Shown: piece after piece, positions 1 through 10,989 of the stretch
Layout of the letters: every line of letters starts with the position of its first letter
How positions within the stretch are numbered: position 1 is the first letter of the stretch
Assembly (NCBI GenBank): GCA_963995505.1
Contig: OZ023194.1
Location: 13,202,428-13,266,427 of the forward strand
Length of the DNA: 64,000 bases
Direction: 5' to 3'
Origin: Hypericum androsaemum
Taxonomy: Eukaryota; Streptophyta; Magnoliopsida; Malpighiales; Hypericaceae
Notes under the pieces: generated by a model
What the model was told of the DNA's origin: nothing
Databases searched by the model: none
The model's input: only the letters and a program-made list of their open reading frames with translations
Position numbers and translations under genes: made by a program

Positions 1-1354
1 AAAGGATCATCGAGCATGGGCTAGTACCAGAGGCGAGCCCTCCACAGAAAATTTTTAATATATATTTCGTGTTTGGCGAGAACAAGATCACATGCTGTAC
101 CCCTTTTTGCCTTTAGGAATCGTTTAGTAGCCTCTCGCAAACGAACGTTCGATGGGTTATTCTTTCTGCTGGAAATCAATTGGCCCTTTTTTGTACAAAA
201 GTGCCATGAACTTTAATTATTGAAGATGTTAGACGTTTCGATTTAAAATTTAACGTTGAAGATTACAGCCCACCAGACCCCTCCAATTATAAAATGCAAC
301 TCAGTCCACATTGGTGTGCGCAATACACGTAATTTTTTGAAGTTAAATTTTTTACACTTGCCAATATTTGAATCTTTCACCTCTTCAATAAAGTACACTT
401 CTTATGCCGCTAAATTAAATACTCTTTGACATGAATAAAGTTTTTTTTATTTAACTGGTAGTATCGAGTTCGAGTAACATGAACACAATTGTGTTAAAAT
501 TTAGTAAGAATAATTTTATCATGATTTATGATAATTTTATCATGGTTTATGATTCAAATATTAATTAGTTTGTTCAAACGGTCAGTAGACTCGATAGTTT
601 CAATGAAAAAAAATTGTTATACTTTTTTATTGCTCATATTAATTATTTAATCCTTTCAAGGATACGAACATTTGCTTTCAGACCCACTTTCTATTCAGAA
701 AAGATCACCACCTCCCCAAGGCAATAAGATAAAGATAATATTTTCTCTAAAATAGAAAAAAATGGATTCATGACTGGGGAGTATCACACTAAGTAAGATA
801 TATATACCATGGCGAATTAATAATAACTACCTTTTAAAAAAATTGATCCACACTTGACTAATCCAAATTAGATATGGGTACATCATATAAACGAAAAAAT
901 TCCCTCAATCAATTTTTTTAATAATTCCAACCAAGTTTTAATATTATTATCTATTAGTTGTTCAAATTTGAAATATGGTTAGTTTAATCTTGTTGGTGAG
1001 GATTAATTTTAATCTTTTTTGCAAAGTAGAAGTATTATTATGAATAAATGTTGCAACTTAGAACTAGTGCCGAATTCTCTCGTATAGTGCAAAACCGTAG
1101 TCGCAGATGTTGTTAAAATGTGCTGTGCTAAAATTTATTGAAAAAGATCGCAAGAGGGGTTAATTTTAATCTAGTGGGTAGATCTATTGAAAGTGAGAAT
1201 TCCGTCGGTTGTTTGAAACTGACTGGCTTGATTAATTAGGTGCTCCAACCAAACAACTCAATAATTAAAGGTCCCAGATTTTCCACAATGGACTTTGCGT
1301 AAAGAGTCAATCTAGTTTTTGAAAGCAATTGGAAGATCCTGAATAATAATAATA
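1..1354. other. AT-rich intergenic DNA, no gene seen
   Basis: No reading frame with coding character is visible. The stretch around 700-840 (ending in a tail like actaagtaagatatatat) resembles the tails of repeats near 26.7, 28.9 and 59.1 kb, so it is probably old transposon debris. Nothing else is supported. Confidence 0.5.
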
Positions 1355-1495
1355 GGGCAAATTAATCTCAAGTCTCCGATCTTTGGTCACCTTCCTCTTA
1401 GGATTCTTGACTTTTGAAAAATGATTATCCCGTCCTTAAATTTTGATGATAATAGACTCTCGGGTCCCTGAAACCGGAATATTCCATATTCTTTA
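1355..1495 (+). repeat. MULE-a left terminal inverted repeat
   Basis: About 140 bp that reappears inverted at 10853-10989. The outermost bases gggcaaatta are close to those of the foldback MITE at 59222, suggesting related families. Confidence 0.75.
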
Positions 1496-1827
1496 GTAAT
1501 TTTTTACTTAAAAAAACTAAAATGCCTATTGTACTTAAAAAATAAAATAATCTCTTTCCATCCATTTACCTTCTCCCTCCCACTTCATCTTCTACCTCCC
1601 ACCTCCCACCTTCAATCAAAACACACATACAAACCTTCTTAGTTTGCATCATGGATTTCAACAGTAAAATCTAATCAATAAATTCACACTACTAAATAAT
1701 ATGGCACAATCAAACCCAACAACGAAACCAAACCCAAATCTAATCAAACAAAATAATAATTAGTTAAAAAAATAAAAAAGAGGCAGCAAATTTTCATCTT
1801 CTTCCTTCGAACCAGGAACCCAAAAGT

Positions 1828-1832
1828 CCAAC
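1828..1832. repeat. Target-site duplication ccaac of the gypsy element (left copy)
   Basis: The same 5 bp, ccaac, follow the other LTR at 10374-10378, as expected for LTR-retrotransposon integration. Confidence 0.85.
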
Positions 1833-2963
1833 TGTCACGCCCCGATAAACAAGGCATGTCAACCTCCGTGGGGTAAATGTCCTCGCAAGGCATCTTTATT
1901 TTTCAACTCATAAAATCCATCCTCAAGTCATAAATTCATAAAGAAAAATACAACGAAAAGTCTTAAAATAAAAAGTCGAATAAATGAATGCATGTCCTCG
2001 CCTCTATCTCTCACACTCGATCCATCCCCGTCGCATCTGAAACAAAATACGTATTTTGCTGAGTTTACACAACTCAGTAAGCCAAACTCACAATTAAAAT
2101 ACATACACATGCATAAACAGATTGCACCAAACCGAAACAGAATCAACGACTCTAACACCAACGACGGACTCCGTAGTACGACTATCGAGAACCTGTGGGG
2201 CACAGAAGACAAATCCTTAACGCTAGAGGCATAGAAACGAAAAGGACAGTCTCACCACAGGGCACAGATATCACCGATGCTCACATAGAGTACGAAAATC
2301 TAGAGTACTCTACGAGCACAGGAGTACTGGGATAATCCCGACCAGAACAGACAGAACTTATACGGATCACATGGCAGAATACACATACTCGCATACAAAT
2401 CGCATGGCAAAACTTAAAACGAATTCAGATCACAGGGCAGAGTGCGAAACAAATACAGCACATACTTACAATAGTCAAATACGGACAGAATACACCCCAA
2501 ACACGATCATACAAACAGAATACACTCCAAATAGTCAAATACAGATGGATTATGTCCCAAATACGTTCATACTTTGCAGATAGAAAAGAGGTTTGACTTA
2601 CCTCATTTTCTTCTAACCTAACCTCGTCAATCTGCGTCTCTCCTAATTTTCGACGTCCTCCTCAAGTCCCTACAGATTTGTGATCAATCAAGCACTACAA
2701 TTTATCTAACTTCAGCGATTCACAATAGAGACAGACAAGACAATGGACAAGACAGCTTACCCTAGCATCTCAGAAGGTGTCGTCGTGTTCTCCCTCGTCC
2801 CTAGACTCGCCCGGAAGATCTCCTCTACCTTGAAAGAGAAGAAAAATGGAATTTCAGAAGGGTGAGCTTTAGGGTTTCGTCCAGCCTTCTTTTAGTCCCT
2901 GGACAAATTATAATTTGCTCCCCCTAATTTTTAATTATTCATTATGGTTTCCTGGTCCTCAAA
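1833..2963 (-). repeat. Gypsy LTR (3' LTR in element sense)
   Basis: It aligns along its length with 9220-10373, starting tgtcacgccccg versus tgttacgcccca. On the plus strand its right end reads cctcaaa where the partner has cctcaca, so the TG/CA terminus is mutated here. It lacks a stretch of about 30 bp that the partner carries near 10285-10313. The many small ORFs in it are not genes. Confidence 0.9.
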
Positions 2964-2976
2964 TCCTTCCCTCCTT
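2964..2976 (-). other. Polypurine tract of the gypsy element
   Basis: On the minus strand this reads AAGGAGGGAAGGA and abuts the LTR. This is the plus-strand priming site in the retrotransposon life cycle, and its position fixes the inner edge of the 3' LTR. Confidence 0.8.
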
Positions 2977-3020
2977 AAATTGAAGTTTGTCCACAAACTT
3001 AATTAAAGGAACTTACTTGG

Positions 3021-4191
3021 TTATTCGAAAAGGAAAGGATACTTGTTCTTCATTTCTGTCTCTAACTCCCAGGTTGCTTCTCTTTCTGTATGGTTGCTCC
3101 ATTGTACCTTAACATATTGGATGGTCCTCTTTCGCAACTGTTGAGTTTTTACGTCCATAATTCTCAGCAGAATTTCCTCGTAACTTACGTTAGGCCGTAG
3201 TACCGTCGGAATTTCATGAACCACTTGTCCCTCCCTTGGAATGTATTTGCGCAGCATGGACACGTAGAATACATTATGGATCCCGGCCAATCTGGGAGGT
3301 AAAGCTAAACGGTATGCAAGTTTTTCAATACGTTCTATTATGTTATAAGGTCCAATATATCGTGGACCGAGTTTCTCTCTCACCCCAAATCTCCTGACTT
3401 CCTTGGTAGGTGATACTTTCAGAAATACGTGATCCCCCACCTTAAATTCTAATTCCCTTCTGCGACGATCTACGAACTTCTTCTGTCGATCTTGCGCTGC
3501 CTGAATTCTCCCACGTATGACCGGTACCTTGTTGGTCAATTCTTCAAATATTTCTGGCCCCAGTATTCTTTTCTCACCCACTTCGTTCCAGCTAATCGGT
3601 GATCAGTATTTTCTTCTGTATAATGCTTCGTAAGGGGCCATCCCTATACTTGCCTGGAAACTGTTATTATATGCAAATCCCACCAAGGGAAGATGACTCT
3701 CCCCGTTTTCCCCAAAGTCTAGTACACATGCCCGTAACATATCTTCCAGAGTCTGTATAGTTCGCTCAGACTGCCCGTCTGACTGTGGGTGAAAGGCGGT
3801 ACTGAATTATAACTTGGTCCCCATTGATCGCTGCAGACTCTTTCCAGAATTTAGACATGAACCTTGTGTCTCTATCAGAGGTGATACTAACCGGAACCCC
3901 GTGTAAGTGCACCACTTCTCTTATATAGAGTTCTGCCATCTGCTCCATGGACATACCCATTTTGTAGGCCAGGAAGTGGGCTCCCTTGGTCAATCGGTCT
4001 ACTACTACCCATACAACATCTTTTTCATGTAAGCTTCTCGGCAGTCCAGTCACAAAATCCATTGTGATTTTCTCCCATTTCCACTCTGGAATATCTAGTG
4101 GTTGTAGAGGCCCGGTCGGTCGTTGATGTTCTGCTTTGACCAGTTGGCACACCATGCAACTAGCTACGTAGTCTGTAATTTCCTTCTTCAT
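3021..4191 (-). pseudogene. Gypsy integrase with C-terminal chromodomain-like tail (frameshifted)
   Basis: Two minus-strand frames together cover integrase. The first (4191 to 3766) holds the core start with ITMDFVTGLP, VDRLTKGAHF and SDRDTRF, containing two of the catalytic acidic residues. The second (3581 to 3021) holds the DNA-binding tail with GPRYIGPY and the chromodomain-like end VKVQWSNHTEREATWE. Between 3766 and 3581 the frame is lost. The known role is inserting the cDNA into chromatin; the tail is thought to steer insertion. It is non-functional as it stands. Confidence 0.88.
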
Positions 4192-4209
4192 TCTTGACCA
4201 CCAAAATTC

Positions 4210-5106
4210 TTACTTGAGATCTTGGTACATTTTGGTTCCTCCCGGGTGGCAAGTGTAACGAGCATGATGGGTCTCCCCCAGCACCAAATTCTTTAATTCT
4301 TTCACGGCTGGCACGCAAAGCCTATTCCGAAAGTACAAATATGTATCTGCTTTAATATGAAAGTCCTCAGTCATCTCTCCTTGTTCAACTTGGCGACAGG
4401 TGGTCCTCAGGGTGGCATCTCTCAGCTGTCCTTCCCCGAGTAACGTTCGTAGAGAGGGCTCTACCGCAAGACTTGCTAACATCCCTATTGCTAGTCCACT
4501 GTCTTCTATCCCTAATCTTCTTAGCTCTTCCACTAACTCTTCCTGTTTCGTGGCTTCGTAAGCTGTCATGTAAGAGTCTTTTCTACTCAAAGCGTCTTCT
4601 ACCACATTCGCCTTTCCCGGATGGTAGTGGATTCCAATATCATAATCTTTGATGAGTTCCAACCATCGTCTTTGCCTCATATTTAGCTCCTTTTGAGTGA
4701 ATATGTACTTGAGGCTCTTGTGATCAGTGTATATTTCACACCGTACCCCGTACAGATAATGTCGCCAAACCTTTAGAGCGTGGACCACTGCAGCCAGTTC
4801 TAGGTCATGAGTGGGATAGTTCCTCTCAGAGGATTTAAGCTGCCTGGAGGTATATGCGATGACCTTATCACCCTGCATAAGCACACAACCAAGGCCTCTC
4901 TTTGAGGCATCGCTGTAAACCACAAAGTTGACCCCTTCAGTTGGTAACGCCAAAATTGGGGCAGATACTAGTCTTTTCTTTAGCTCTTGAAAGCTTCCTT
5001 CACACTCCTTATCCCACACAAACCTCACCCTCTTTTGGGTCAATTGGGTCAAGGGCATTGCTATCTCCGAGAATCCCTCGACAAACTTTCGATAGTATCC
5101 CGCCAA
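4210..5106 (-). pseudogene. Gypsy RT connection, RNase H and integrase zinc-binding start
   Basis: An open stretch of 298 residues, part of a broken polyprotein. It starts in the RT thumb ([13 protein letters not shown]) and continues through RNase H motifs ([47 protein letters not shown]) to the integrase leader ([19 protein letters not shown]). RNase H removes template RNA during reverse transcription. The long open frame suggests this part decayed least. The ORF start is an internal methionine, not a real start. Confidence 0.88.
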
Positions 5107-5307
5107 TCAGAGGAAGCTTCACACTTCAGACACATTGACAGGTTATTTCTAGTTCATCACTGCTTCAATCTTACCAGGGTCTACCAAAACTCCCTCCTTG
5201 GATATCACATGACCCAAAAAGGCCACCTTTTCAAGCCAGAACTTGCACTTTTTAAATTTGGCATATAATCGTTCCGCTCTGAGCGTCTGCAATACGACCC
5301 TCAGATG
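5091..5307 (-). repeat. RT segment, tandem-duplicate copy A
   Basis: Matches 5821-6037 over an equal 217 bp with roughly ten differences, mostly G-to-A or C-to-T relative to the other copy. It ends exactly at the insertion point of the hAT MITE. This is a tandem duplication inside the RT gene rather than a normal gypsy feature. Confidence 0.85.
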
Positions 5308-5791
5308 TAGACCTGACCATGGTTCGAATTTGGACGAATTCGAATCGAATTTATTTGAATTCGAATTCATCAAAACATTAAACCATATTCAATTCTTCAC
5401 AAGACGAATCGAATACGAATTATAAATTTTCGAATTCGAATCGAATTATAATCGAATTGAATTATAATTAAATTATAACCGAATTATAACCGAATTTTTC
5501 CCTCTCAAATCCCCCCATTTTATTTGAATTTTTTAACATATATTATTATTATATGTACATGAATTTGAATCGAATTTAACACGAATTAAACTCGAATCAA
5601 ATTTTCGAATCGAATTCAAATTAAATTTGCCAGTTTTGCGAATTATAAATATCTTGAACCGTATCCAATTCGTTTTATGACGAATTCGAATCAAATTTTT
5701 TACGAATCGAATTATTGACGAATCGAATCAAATTTTTAACGAATCGAATCAAATCAAATCACGAATCAGATTCAATTCATAGCCAGGTCTA
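5308..5791. mobile_element. hAT-type MITE inside the gypsy RT gene
   Basis: The ends are tagacctgaccatgg and ..agccaggtcta, an imperfect inverted terminal pair, flanked by the 8-bp duplication ctcagatg (5300-5307 and 5792-5799). The body is made of repeated gaattcgaatcga motifs. The ends and body match the larger hAT relic at 12286-14012, so this looks like a 484-bp non-autonomous derivative of that family. Confidence 0.88.
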
Positions 5792-5820
5792 CTCAGATGT
5801 TCTTCGGCCCTCAGAGTATT

Positions 5821-6037
5821 GATAGTATCCCGCCAATCCGAGGAAGCTTCGCACTTCGGACACATTGACAGATTGTTTCTAGTTCATCACTGCTTCAATC
5901 TTGCCAGGGTCTACCGAAACTCCCTCCTTGGATATCACATGACCCAAAAAGGCCACCTTTTCAAGCCAGAACTCGCACTTTTTAAATTTGGCATATAATC
6001 GTTCTGCTCTGAGCGTCTGCAATACGGCCCTCAGATG
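5821..6037 (-). repeat. RT segment, tandem-duplicate copy B
   Basis: The second copy of the 217-bp RT block. It continues smoothly into the FIDD active-site region and keeps more CG sites than copy A, so it is probably closer to the ancestral sequence. Confidence 0.85.
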
Positions 6038-6854
6038 TTCTTCGTGGCTTTCTTTACTAGCAGAGTATACCAGAATATCATCGATGAATACCACAACAAA
6101 CTTATCAAGGTATGGTCAGAACGTCTTATTCATGAGGTCCATAAACTTGGCGGGGGCGTTAGTTAGTCCGAAGGGCATGACCACGAATTCATAGTGTCCA
6201 TACCGAGTGCAAAACACAGTAAGGTGTACATCCTCCTCCTTAATCCTCAATTGGTGATAACCTGACCGCAAATCAATCTTGACTTGCGCCCCTCTTAGCT
6301 GGTCAAATAAGTCTTCTATTCGTGGCAACGGTTACTGATTTTTGATGGTGAGTTTGTTCAGCTCGCGGTATTTGACACACATCCGCATGGATCCATCCTT
6401 TTTCTTTACAGACAACATTGGGGCCCCCCCATGGAGATACACTGGGATGGATAAATCCTTTGTCTAACAGCTCTTCCAGCTGTACCTTCAACTCCTTCAA
6501 TTCTGCCGGAGCCATGTGGTATGGTGCCTTTGATATTGGACCGGCCCCGGGTGTCAGTTCTATCTAAAATTTGACTTCTCGATCAGGTGGCAGCTCTTGC
6601 ACTTCCTTCGGAAAGATGTCTGGAAATTATTGTACAATTGGTATATCCTCCAGTGCCTGCTCAAGCCTTGTATCCCGAACAGTGGCTAAAAATATTGTTG
6701 CACCGCTCTGTACTAATTTTTTTACCTCCAGCATCGAGACTATCCGATAATCTCCCTGCCCCAACTCGCTTTCGTATCGAATTGCTAGTTCCCCTGGAAT
6801 CTGGAAGGTTACTACCTTCCCCCTGCAATCGATCAGTGCATGGTGTTTAGTCAG

Positions 6855-7130
6855 CTAATCCATTCCTAGAATCACATCGAATCCTATCATTTCCATGACT
6901 CTGAAGTTCTCTTTTTGTTTGTGCCCACATATTGTGATCTCACAATCCTTGCATAATTGGGTGACTGCAATGGTCTTCCCCAAAGGAGTGCTGACTGCCA
7001 ATGGATCTTCACTCTCTTGCTTGGCGAGTTTATATCTCTTCACGAAACTCTCAGATAAAAATGAATGTCTGGTACCAGAATCAAATAAAGCTTTTGCCGA
7101 ATGACCAACTACTAACAGCTTGCCTGACAT
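6855..7130 (-). pseudogene. Gypsy aspartic protease
   Basis: The frame holds the aspartic protease motif region FDSGTRHSFLS. Gypsy proteases usually read DSGATHSF, so the motif carries substitutions but keeps the catalytic Asp. It ends in the conserved FDVILGMD. Its role is processing of the polyprotein. It is separated from gag and RT by stops. Confidence 0.85.
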
Positions 7131-7150
7131 AATATCCAGTCTCTAAATAC

Positions 7151-8579
7151 TTAACAATACAAATAACCAACCAATCCAACATTTAGCAAACAATCAAATA
7201 CAAAGATTGATAGTTTCCTCTGGTTGTTAAATAGGATCGTACCTATCACGACGTCCCCTCCCCGTCGCTGAGCATCCTCTTGGTTCAATGCATAAACTCG
7301 TGCCGGTGTTGTTGCAGTTTGGGCTACCCCTGCTCGAGCTGGATTAGCTGTGACTGTCCGTGCCGAGTTCATTATTGCATTTGGGCACCTTGCCACCACA
7401 TGTCCTACCTTTCCACAATGGAAGCACGCCCCGTTTACCCACCAGCATTGCTCCTCACGATGTCCCCAGCGTTTACATCTTCGACACTGATCCGTACTGT
7501 TGGGCAAGTTAGTGGCAGCATTACCTCCTCACTGAGGGTTATAAGGCTTCTTTATAACCTTAGCAGCTGAGCTTTGCTCCAGTATATTGTTCCACCTTCC
7601 TCTTTCCAGTCTCCTTATCAGCCTCATCGCATCGCAGGTTCTGTTCCACTACTAACGCTCGTGTCAGTACTTCAGAGTACATTGAGAGGAACAGTGGAAT
7701 AATGTGGTCCCGAATCTCCTTGGTTAACCCCTCCTCAAATTTTTGAGCTACGGTATCCTCATCCAAGGCTGCAGCTGACTTGAACACAGAGAGCCTGGAT
7801 ATGCAACAATTTATTTCAAATTTAACACTGTAGTAACGTGTATACTTAACAGATATACCCGGTAGTAATGTACCTAGTGAACTCTTGTTCATACTGCATA
7901 ACAGTTTTGCCTCCCTAGACCAGCTGGTCAAACTGTCTAGCCTTCTCCCTCCTCAGCGGGGCGGGTTCGTACCTAGCACGGAAGTCTCTCAGAAATATCT
8001 CCCAGTCAATTTCTGCTGCTCTGGGCTGGCGGGTCTGCTGATGTGTCTCCCACCATCTCCGTGCATCTCCAGTCAGCATGTAGGAGGCATACGATGCCTT
8101 ATCCTGTGTTTTGGTACGAGCAATCTGAAATACCTTCTGTATCTCCATTATCCAATCCTGAACCTGGATGGGATCCTGAGTACCTTCAAAGGCAGGGGGC
8201 TTAGCTCTCTGAAACCTTCGATAACCATCCTCTTGTTGAGCTATTGCCACCGGTGCTGTCATAACCGGTGTAGGCTGTTGCTGCTGAGCCAGTAGATGAG
8301 TCAACAAGTTAGTCACTAGTCCAGAATCAAGAGTGATTTTGGTGGCTGGTACCACAGAGGGTACTAGTGGGGGAACCTCTTCCTCCTCTTCCTCTTTCGA
8401 CAGTTCATCCTCCGCGTGTGGTGGATCATTATTCTCAGGCGGTGGCACATTACCCCCTACAGCAGTGGGTGGTGGTGGTGGTAGGGTTCCAGTTCAGTGA
8501 GTGGTAGTAATGCGGGTACCTCTCCTGAGCTGGTCCCTGAACTTTGCCCTCTAGCTATCCTCCGAGTTTGTGGTGCCAT
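7151..8579 (-). pseudogene. Gypsy gag (capsid and two CCHC zinc knuckles), frameshifted
   Basis: The likely start is the ATG at 8579 (MAPQTRRIARGQ), followed by a frameshift. The capsid-type retrotransposon gag domain follows (8448-7915: PPAFEGTQDPIQVQDWI, ARRWWETH, FLRDFRARYEP), then its C-terminal part (FEEGLTKEIRDHI). Two zinc knuckles come next: CRRCKRWGHREEQC and CFHCGKVGHVVARC (about 7490-7380). Gag forms the virus-like particle and binds element RNA. Several frame breaks lie near 8450, 7920 and 7560. Confidence 0.87.
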
Positions 8580-9200
8580 GGCTCTTAAGTAATCTACTAT
8601 TTATGTTTGTTAATGTCAATAATTAGTACATACTCCACACACAGGAAAATAAGACATCGCAAAATCATAACCATCAAGATCTCATTCACAGATTTCCACT
8701 CCCAACTTCACGAAATCACCACATCACAAAATGTTAAAATCATAAAATCTTGAATCACAGAATCTTAAGCTCACCTAATCACAACCCATAACCCGTACCC
8801 TTAATTCACTACGAATGACTCCCCTGAGATTCCTCACAACTTATTACTTGCCTAAGAACACGAAAACATGCATAGGAAATCAGAATTTTTGACGAAAACT
8901 ACTTAAAATTTTTGCTAAAATTTCAAATGGCTGTAACTTTCAAACGGCTGCGAATTAGCCTCCGAAAGTTATGCCCTTTCTAAATTTGGGTGGTTTTGGC
9001 CACTAAAATCACCAAAATTTTGACATCAAAACCATGGTTTCAAGATGATTTGCACCCCCCATTTTTACCACTAGCTATTTTCGGTTTTTTTAGAACAATA
9101 GTATGTACCCTTCCATTTATTCGACCCATTTCTCTCTCGATGCAATGCCAGGTATGTATGCATGCAGATTTTTTTTAATTCGTTTGTTTATTTAGAAAAA
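8580..9200 (-). other. Gypsy 5' leader (untranslated)
   Basis: A non-coding stretch between the primer-binding site and the gag start, of normal size for this clade. Its short ORFs show no similarity I can recognise. Confidence 0.7.
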
Positions 9201-9212
9201 GCTCTGATACCA
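9201..9212 (-). other. Primer-binding site for initiator tRNA-Met
   Basis: The minus strand reads TGGTATCAGAGC, the standard complement of the 3' end of plant initiator tRNA-Met. It lies just inside the 5' LTR, proving both orientation and LTR edge. Confidence 0.92.
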
Positions 9213-9219
9213 ATAAAGT

Positions 9220-10373
9220 TGTTACGCCCCAATAAACAAGGCATGTCAACCGCCGCGGGGTAAATATCCCCGCAAGGCATCTTTATTTCTCAACTCATAA
9301 AATCAATCCTCAAGTCATAAATTCATAAAGAAAAATACAATGAAAAGTCTTAAAATGAAAAGTAGAATGAATGAATGCATGTCCTCGTCTCTAGCTCGCA
9401 CACTCGATCCATCCCCGTTGCATCTGAAACAAAATATGTATTTTACTGAGTTTATGCAACTTAGTAAGCCAAACTCACAATTAAAATTCATACACATGCA
9501 TACACAGATTGCACCAAACTGAAACAGAATCAACGACTCTAACACCAACGATGGACTCCGGAGTACGACTATCGGGAACCTGTGGGGCACAGAAGATAAA
9601 TCCTTAACGCTAGAGGCACAGAAACAAAAAAGAACAATCTCACCACAGGGCACAGATATCACCGATGCTCACATAGAGTACGAAAATCTAGAGTACTCTA
9701 CGGGCACAGAAGCACCGGAATAATCCTGACCAGAACAGACAGAACTTATACGGATCACATGGAAGAATACATATACTCGCATACAGATCGCATGGTAAAA
9801 CTTAAAACAAATTTAGATCACAGGGGAGAGTGCGAAATAAATACGGCACATACTCACAATAGTCAAACACGGACAGAATATACCCCAAACACGATCATAC
9901 AGACAGAATACACCCCAAATAGTCAAATACAGACGGATTACATCCCAAATACATTCATACTTTGCAGATGGAAAAGAGGTTCGACTTACTTCGTTTTCTT
10001 CTAACCTAACCTCGTCAATCCGCGTCTCTCCTAATTTTTTGCGTCCTCATCAAGTCCCTACAGATTTGTGATCAACCAAGCACTACGATTTATCTCTGAA
10101 CTTCAGCGATTCACAACAGAGACGGACAAGACAGCTTACCCTAGCATCTCGAAAGGTGTCGTCGTGTTCTCCCTCGTCTCTGGACTCGCCCGGAAGATCT
10201 CCTCTACCTTGAAAGAGAAGAAAAATGGAATTTCAGAAGGGTGAGCTTTAGGGTTTCGTCCAGCCTTCTTTTATAGATTAAAATTTGGCAAAAGTTCAGT
10301 TTAGTCCCTGGATAAATTATAATTTTCTCCCCCCTAACGTTTAATTATTCATTATGATTTCATGGTCCTCACA
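9220..10373 (-). repeat. Gypsy LTR (5' LTR in element sense)
   Basis: Partner of 1833-2963. It starts TGTTACGCCCC and ends cctcaca, followed by the TSD ccaac at 10374-10378. It is slightly longer than the left LTR because of an A/T-rich stretch near 10285-10313. Confidence 0.9.
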
Positions 10374-10852
10374 CCAACCTTTGTCTCAATGCCCCACCGT
10401 CGTGGAGAAGGGGAACCAATTACGGTAGGTTCGAGATCTACGCTATAGACACCACCGTCGCCGCCCTCGTTCTTGCCAAGCACCACCCTCATCGCGAAAG
10501 GTCCTCGCCAAGCACCATCTCCGTCCTTGCCAAGCACTGTCATCGCCGTCTTCATCCTCGCCAAGCACCATCCTTGCCAAGAACAGTCGCCGCGAAAGGT
10601 CCTCGGCAAGCACCGTCGCAGCCCTCATCCTCCATTTTATCCTGCAATCCACCGTCGTTTAGAGATTGGGAGAGAAGCTGTTTAGATTCGATTTTGTTTG
10701 TTTCTTTTTTGAAGTGGTTTTTTAGATCTTTATGATGATGATGATTAGGTTTAACTAATTAGGAGTTTGGATCTGGGAAGGAAGGGGCGAAGAAGGATTT
10801 GTTTTTCCTTAGTGGGAGGACATTTTGGTCATTTCAAGTGGGAGTTCAACGC
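10374..10852. other. MULE-a interior with GC-rich short repeats
   Basis: After the TSD the DNA turns GC-rich. From about 10440 to 10620 the phrase ccaagcacc recurs about seven times within degenerate repeats of about 20-35 bp. It could be a captured gene fragment or a minisatellite; the frames are broken and I recognise no protein. The rest, to the right TIR, is ordinary. Confidence 0.5.
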
Positions 10853-10989
10853 AGAAAAAAAATATTCTGGCTCCAGGGACCCGAGAGTCTATTATCATCA
10901 AAACTTAGGGACGGGACAATCATTTTTTAAAAGTTAGGGACTCTAGGGTGAGGGTGACCAAAAGTCAGGGACTTGAGAGTAATTTACCC
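10853..10989 (-). repeat. MULE-a right terminal inverted repeat
   Basis: Reverse complement of the left TIR at 1355-1495. It ends agtaatttaccc and is followed by the 9-bp TSD ataataata. Confidence 0.75.

Larger units (their letters stand above)
5149..6515 (-). pseudogene. Gypsy reverse transcriptase, interrupted by a MITE and a duplication
   Basis: RT motifs occur in order on the minus strand: [15 protein letters not shown] and a frameshifted fingers region (6515-6303), [12 protein letters not shown] and [10 protein letters not shown] (6328-6116), then the active-site block FIDDILVYS with [10 protein letters not shown] (6094-5879). After that the frame runs into a duplicated copy of the last block (5373-5149) and the hAT MITE at 5308-5791. 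The catalytic FIDD is present, but stops and insertions make the gene dead. Confidence 0.88.
1833..10373 (-). mobile_element. Ty3/gypsy retrotransposon, Tekay/Del-like chromovirus, decayed
   Basis: A complete but defective LTR retrotransposon lying on the minus strand. Seen directly: two similar LTRs (1833-2963 and 9220-10373) with TG..CA-type ends, a perfect 5-bp TSD, a primer-binding site for initiator tRNA-Met (9201-9212), a polypurine tract (2964-2976), and gag, protease, RT, RNase H and integrase in gypsy order. The integrase tail ends in a chromodomain-like block (KVQWSNHTEREATWE), which is typical of Tekay/Del chromoviruses. All coding parts carry frameshifts or stops. A hAT MITE and a 217-bp tandem duplication interrupt RT. 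The two LTRs differ at many positions, so the insertion is old. It sits inside MULE-a and is therefore younger than that element. Confidence 0.93.
1355..10989. mobile_element. MULE-a: Mutator-like DNA transposon split by a gypsy insertion
   Basis: The sequence from 1355 (gggcaaattaatctcaagtc) is matched in reverse complement by the sequence ending at 10989 (..agtaatttaccc). The similarity runs for about 140 bp and includes shared blocks such as tttggtcacc and gactctcgggtccctg. Both ends are flanked by the 9-bp duplication ataataata (1346-1354 and 10990-10998). Long terminal inverted repeats with a 9-bp TSD are the signature of Mutator-like elements. Without the gypsy element and its 5-bp TSD the original was only about 1.1 kb, so it was non-autonomous; no transposase is visible. 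The TSD is low-complexity AAT sequence, which weakens that one argument. Confidence 0.75.
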
